Positions 40,643 through 43,882 of a stretch of 43,882 bases of DNA are shown here, piece by piece; position 1 is the first letter of the stretch; each line of letters begins with the position of its first letter. The stretch comes from Candidatus Rokuibacteriota bacterium (GTDB lineage: Bacteria; Methylomirabilota; Methylomirabilia; Rokubacteriales; CSP1-6): positions 1 through 43,882 of the forward strand of contig QHSA01000151.1 of NCBI GenBank assembly GCA_003220315.1, given 5' to 3'. Made by a program: the position numbers and the translations under genes. The notes below the pieces were generated by a model. That model was not told the origin of the DNA. It worked only from the letters and a program-made list of their open reading frames with translations, and made no database searches.

Positions 40643-41125
40643 ATGGGAGCACGCGCAGAAACCCTCGCGAAGCAGTTCGAGGAAGCCAGCAAGGCCGTCG
40701 CCGACATCGTCGCGCGCCTGAGCGACGCGGAATGGAAGAAAATGACATCGGGTGAGAAGTGGTCGGTCGGCGTGGTGGCGCATCACGTCGCCATGGGACA
40801 CGCGGGCATCGCCAACATCGTCAAGAGCGTCGCCAGCGGGCAGTCCCTCCCGAACTTCACGATGGCGAAGCTCGACGAGATGAACGCCCAGCACGCGCGC
40901 GAGCACGCCACCTGCACGAAGGCCGAGACCCTCGAGCTCCACAAGAAGAACGCCGCCACGGCGGCGAGCGTCGTCCGCGGGCTCTCGGACGCCGAGCTCG
41001 ACCGGAGCGGGACCGTCCTCGCCGGGATGCCGCCGATGACCGCCCAGCAGGCCGTGGAGCGGATCCTCATCAACCACGTCAACGAGCACCTCGGCAGCAT
41101 CCGCGCCGCTGTCGGCGCCAAGTAG
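40643..41125 (+). CDS. DinB/YfiT-like putative metalloenzyme
   Basis: 160 residues, four-helix bundle of the DinB superfamily. The three-His metal pattern is suggested by VVAHHVAMGHAG and INHVNEHLGSIR, with WKKMTSGEKWSVG before the first, all common in DinB_2 proteins. Members include thiol-dependent transferases (bacillithiol, mycothiol or glutathione); many are of unknown role. GGAGGAGG stands before the ATG. It has its own possible promoter, so it need not belong to the ABC operon before it. Confidence 0.88.
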   Translation: MGARAETLAKQFEEASKAVADIVARLSDAEWKKMTSGEKWSVGVVAHHVAMGHAGIANIVKSVASGQSLPNFTMAKLDEMNAQHAREHATCTKAETLELHKKNAATAASVVRGLSDAELDRSGTVLAGMPPMTAQQAVERILINHVNEHLGSIRAAVGAK

Positions 41126-41129
41126 TCCG

Positions 41130-41166
41130 GCGGCGCGCGGGGCAGGGTCTCATCGCAGCGCGCCGC
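41130..41166. terminator. GC-rich hairpin after the DinB-like gene
   Basis: A 9-bp perfect inverted repeat (GCGGCGCGC at 41130-41138 and GCGCGCCGC at 41158-41166) with a 19-nt loop, without a U tract, between two convergent frames. Confidence 0.35.
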
Positions 41167-41188
41167 GCCCGGCGCTCTCGAGGAAGGT

Positions 41189-41365
41189 CTAGTCCCAGAC
41201 GCTGACCGCGTAGCGGTCGGCCGCCGGGAGGTGGGGGACCTCGAAGTACGCTCGCCCGAGCCCGGGCACGCCGCCGCCCCTCCCTTGCCTCGACACATAC
41301 CACGCCGCGTAACCCTGCACGGAAACGCGCGTCGTTCCGACGAACGGCTCGGACGGAAGGCACCT
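41189..41365 (-). pseudogene. Remnant: C-terminal end of a lost gene, or an unannotated 43-residue protein
   Basis: The minus-strand frame from 41365 to the TAG at 41191-41189 reads as natural protein with GC-rich third positions: PSEPFVGTTRVSVQGYAAWY, then VSRQGRGGGVPGLG, then RAYFEVPHLPAADRYAVSVW and a final Asp. No ATG is available; a GTG at 41320 would give 43 residues. The ending is typical of the last strand of a globular domain, so I favour a 3' gene fragment. Family not recognised. Confidence 0.4.
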
Positions 41366-41460
41366 CTAGGGTGGTTTCCCGTACCCGTCTTCAAGGAAAC
41401 ACCCGATTGAAGCCGACTTCTCCCGAAGGCTATGCTCGGCCCCGTGGACTTCCCTGTGGA

Positions 41461-41889
41461 ATGGCTGAGATGACGGCGAGACTGTTGATCGTCGACGACG
41501 ATATTGCGTTTCTCGAGGGCCTCAAAGCGTCCCTCGTCGGGCTGGGCTACCAGGTGGACCGCTCCTCGCACGGCGCGGATGCGCTCATGGCGATCCGCCT
41601 CGTGCGTCCGGACGTCGTGCTGCTCGACATCAGGATGCGCGGCCTCAGCGGCGTGGAAGTCCTGAAGCGTATCCGCGCGATGGATCCCACCATCCCCGTG
41701 ATCATGGTGACTGCGGCCGATGACCCTGTGCTCATCCGTGAGACGCGTGAGATTGGCGCCTACGGCTACCTCGTCAAGCCGATCGAGGAGCCTCGTCTGA
41801 TCCGGATGGTGGCCGAGGCCGTGGCGCGGTCCCGAGTCGAATACCAAGGTCGTGCGGGACTGGTGAGCCCGACGGCGCAAGGAAGCTAG
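41461..41889 (+). CDS. Single-domain response regulator (CheY-like receiver)
   Basis: 142 residues consisting of one receiver domain: LLIVDDDIAFLEGL (acidic pocket), phospho-accepting Asp56 in VVLLDIRMRG, VIMVTAADD (Thr switch), GAYGYLVKPIEEPRL (Lys). There is no output domain; about 20 extra residues follow. The start is ATG at 41461 or 41470. A MASE1 hybrid kinase starts 167 nt downstream on the same strand and is the natural partner, although that kinase has an altered H-box. Confidence 0.92.
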   Translation: MAEMTARLLIVDDDIAFLEGLKASLVGLGYQVDRSSHGADALMAIRLVRPDVVLLDIRMRGLSGVEVLKRIRAMDPTIPVIMVTAADDPVLIRETREIGAYGYLVKPIEEPRLIRMVAEAVARSRVEYQGRAGLVSPTAQGS

Positions 41890-41911
41890 CGCGGCTGAAG
41901 CTAGCGCGGCT
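41882..41911 (+). repeat. Perfect tandem duplication of 15 bp across a stop codon
   Basis: GAAGCTAGCGCGGCT occurs twice in direct succession (41882-41896, 41897-41911). The first copy contains the TAG stop of the response regulator. Confidence 0.9.
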
Positions 41912-41962
41912 TCGGAGCGTTTCGTCGGTGGACATCCGTGGATAAGTAGCCGCTGAATTGGC

Positions 41963-41991
41963 TTGACGTCCATCTGAGAGCAGCGTAGCGT
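41963..41991 (+). promoter_or_regulatory. Possible promoter of the MASE1 kinase gene
   Basis: TTGACG (41963-41968), 17-nt spacer, TAGCGT (41986-41991), 65 nt before the ATG. Confidence 0.45.
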
Positions 41992-42056
41992 CCCCGCCGT
42001 CCGGCTCTTCATGATGCGAGCTGACGTCGCATCGCTGTGACGGATCAGGGGATTGA

Positions 42057-43882
42057 ATGACTGGGCGTTCTGGGAACGCGCTCCTCCTGGCAGCGCTGTT
42101 CGGTCTCTACGTTCTCACCGGCAAGGTCGGGCTCTCCGTCGCCTTCGTCCACGCCAGCGCCACGGCCGTCTGGCCGCCGACGGGGATCGCCCTGGCGGCC
42201 TTCCTGACGCTCGGTTACGAGTGCTGGCCGGCGATCTTCGCAGGCGCGTTCGTGGTGAACATCTCCACTGCGGGCTCGGTGGCCACGTCGCTCGGGATCG
42301 CCACGGGCAATACCCTCGAAGGGCTCCTCGGCGCCTACCTGGTCAATCGATTCGGCACCGGTGTCAGGACGTTCGAGCGCGCGCAGGACGTGTTCAAGTT
42401 CGCCGGGCTCGCCGCTGTCCTGTCGACCATCGTCGGCGCGACGACCGGCGTCGCCAGCCTGTCGCTCGCGGGCCACGCCGCGTGGGCCGACTGGGGACGC
42501 ATCTGGCTGACCTGGTGGCTCGGCGACATGACCGGCGCCCTCATCGTCGCCCCGCTCCTGATCCTGTGGATCCAGAACCCGCGGCCTGACTTGGTCCGCC
42601 GCCGTCCCCTCGAGGCCGCGTGCCTCTGCCTGGTGACGATCCTCGTCGGACTGGCCGTGTTCGGCGAAGGCGTGGTCTTCTTCGGACTCAGGACGTTTCT
42701 GCTCACGTTCTTCTGCACCCTTCCCCTCCTGTGGGCCGCGTTCCGGTTCAGGCAGCGCGAGGCGGCGGTGCTCATCGCCGTGCTGTCGGGAATCGCGATC
42801 TGGGCGATGCTCCGGGGCTCCGGACCCTTCGCCGGCGTCACGGCAAACGAATCGCTCCTCCTGTTGCAGAGCTTCATGGGCACGGTGTCCGTCATGATCT
42901 TGTCGGCCGCCGCGCTCGTCGAGGAGCGCCGGCGGGTCGAGCGAGATCGCGAGGATCTGCTCGCGCGTGAGCAGGCGGCGCGGGCCGAGGCGGAGGGCGC
43001 CGGCCGGGCCAAGGACGAGTTCCTCGCCATGCTCGGTTACGAGCTGCGCAACCCCCTCGCGATCATCATCAGCGCCGTGAGCGTCCTCGATCGCATCGAG
43101 AGCCAGGAGGACTTCGCGGTGCGTGCCCGGGGGGCCATCCGCCACCAGATCACGCATCTCAGCCGACTGGTCGACGACCTCCTCGACGTCGCTCACGTCG
43201 CCAGCGGAAAGATCGTCCTGTCCTGTCAGCCGCTGAACCTGGCGACCAGCGTCCAGCGGTGCGTGAGCGTGTTGGCGGGCACGGGGCGGCTCGAACGCCA
43301 CATCGTCGACGTCCAGGCGGAGCCGGCGTGGGCGCATGCCGACCCGACCCGACTCGACCAGATCGTCTCGAACCTGCTCGCGAACGCGGCGAAGTACACG
43401 CCGCCGGGCGGCACGATCCGTGTGCGCGTCAGGGGCGAGGGGGATGAGGCAGTCGTCCGCGTGGCGGACACCGGCATCGGCATCCCCGTCGGGCTCCTCC
43501 CACGCATCTTCGACCTGTTCGTCCAGGGCGAGCGTGGGCTCGATCGCGCCAAGCAAGAGGGGCTTGGCGTCGGCCTGACGCTGGTCCGCCGCCTGGTGGG
43601 CCTGCATGGTGGACGGGTCGAGGCGTCGAGCGACGGGCCTGGCCGCGGCAGCGAATTTGTCGTCCGGCTGCCTCGGATCGCCCCCGCGCCGGCCGAAGAC
43701 GTTGCCAGACCTCCGGCGAGCCAGCGTCACCGGATCCTGATCGTCGACGACAACCCCGCAGCACGACAGATGCTTCGCCTCACGCTCGAGCTGGCGGGCG
43801 ACGAGGTGGAGGTCGCGGAGGACGGTCACCGGGCACTCGACCTCGCGGAGAGCGGCTGGCCCGAGGTCGTCCTCATCGACAC
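42057..43882 (+). CDS. MASE1 hybrid sensor histidine kinase with His-to-Tyr H-box (partial, runs off window)
   Basis: 608 codons visible. The MASE1 membrane sensor (about 1-290, eight helices) carries its signature ATAVWPPTGIALAAFL and TWWLGDMTGALIVAP. A coiled linker (REQAARAEAEGAGRAKDEF) leads to HisKA, but the H-box reads FLAMLGYELRNPLAIIISAV: the phospho-accepting His is Tyr328 (TAC, 43038-43040). HATPase_c is intact: NLLANAAKYTPPGG, VADTGIGIPVGLL, GLGVGLTLVRRLVGLHGG. A receiver starts at RILIVDDNPAARQML, and the window ends at its phospho-site Asp (VVLID). No ribosome site is obvious before the ATG. As it stands it should be unable to autophosphorylate in the usual way; it may be a phosphatase, a pseudokinase or a heterodimer partner. 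Confidence 0.9.
   Translation, partial: MTGRSGNALLLAALFGLYVLTGKVGLSVAFVHASATAVWPPTGIALAAFLTLGYECWPAIFAGAFVVNISTAGSVATSLGIATGNTLEGLLGAYLVNRFGTGVRTFERAQDVFKFAGLAAVLSTIVGATTGVASLSLAGHAAWADWGRIWLTWWLGDMTGALIVAPLLILWIQNPRPDLVRRRPLEAACLCLVTILVGLAVFGEGVVFFGLRTFLLTFFCTLPLLWAAFRFRQREAAVLIAVLSGIAIWAMLRGSGPFAGVTANESLLLLQSFMGTVSVMILSAAALVEERRRVERDREDLLAREQAARAEAEGAGRAKDEFLAMLGYELRNPLAIIISAVSVLDRIESQEDFAVRARGAIRHQITHLSRLVDDLLDVAHVASGKIVLSCQPLNLATSVQRCVSVLAGTGRLERHIVDVQAEPAWAHADPTRLDQIVSNLLANAAKYTPPGGTIRVRVRGEGDEAVVRVADTGIGIPVGLLPRIFDLFVQGERGLDRAKQEGLGVGLTLVRRLVGLHGGRVEASSDGPGRGSEFVVRLPRIAPAPAEDVARPPASQRHRILIVDDNPAARQMLRLTLELAGDEVEVAEDGHRALDLAESGWPEVVLID

Noticed and set aside
1-43882. tRNA, rRNA, insertion sequences, phage genes, riboswitch leaders
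   Set aside because: I looked for cloverleaf-like segments, transposase or integrase motifs, terminal inverted repeats and long conserved leaders and found none that I can support.

Overview
This is a high-GC (roughly two thirds G+C), gene-dense window from an uncultured-type, probably soil or sediment, Gram-negative-like bacterium: it has a Pal/OmpA lipoprotein, a TatA protein and a Rieske fragment. The mix of branched-chain amino-acid transport, a lanthanide-type PQQ dehydrogenase, LLM flavoenzymes, MASE1/MASE4 kinases and many short proteins of unknown family is what I would expect of Candidatus Rokubacteria / Methylomirabilota. That placement is inference; no rRNA or other marker gene is present. 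I see no tRNA, rRNA, CRISPR array, insertion sequence or phage gene.

Layout. 1-2023 (minus): a branched-chain amino-acid ABC transporter (permease cut by the window edge, then the binding protein). 2164-4459 (plus): a secreted beta-propeller-like protein bracketed by two paralogous ~97-residue secreted proteins. 4570-6560 (plus): TatA, a small anchored protein and an OxlT-like MFS carrier. 6606-10238 (minus): methyltransferase, GT39 ArnT-like glycosyltransferase and an NAD-sugar epimerase/decarboxylase, followed by a third copy of the small secreted family (10357-10650). 10758-14852 (minus): a probable peptidoglycan-recycling operon (Cys-rich small protein, sodium:solute symporter, NagZ, DUF1460 amidase-like protein). 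15109-19725 (plus): a free-standing subtilisin propeptide-like protein, then a 1367-residue S8 protease with four tandem IPT-plus-unknown-domain repeats behind a sigma-54-like promoter. 19739-20761 (minus): a membrane protein joined to the stump of a Rieske oxygenase. 20936-24994: MASE4 hybrid kinase, RRM protein, ICL/PEP-mutase family enzyme and a small conserved protein. 25021-28349 (minus): PQQ dehydrogenase, cytochrome c, FAD oxidoreductase. 28533-31635 (plus): LLM monooxygenase, SDR, MetE-like zinc methyltransferase. 32012-36722: hydrolase, Pal-like lipoprotein, three small unknown genes, class-C-type serine hydrolase. 37008-40544 (plus): peptide/nickel-type ABC importer without ATPase genes. 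40643-43882: DinB-like protein, a gene remnant, a lone receiver and a MASE1 hybrid kinase running off the end.

Most unusual content: (a) a three-member family of tiny secreted proteins with signal peptides of identical length, a shared mature start (SPPDPxWxAGFWD) and a shared tail (TRAPPT), each with a -10-like hexamer only 6-7 nt before its start codon, implying leaderless mRNAs; (b) the propeptide/protease pair with a sigma-54-like promoter and a new repeated domain; (c) three well-conserved proteins whose N-termini have no ATG, GTG or TTG start; (d) a MASE1 kinase in which the phospho-accepting His is Tyr; (e) a quinoprotein with the lanthanide-coordinating Asp.
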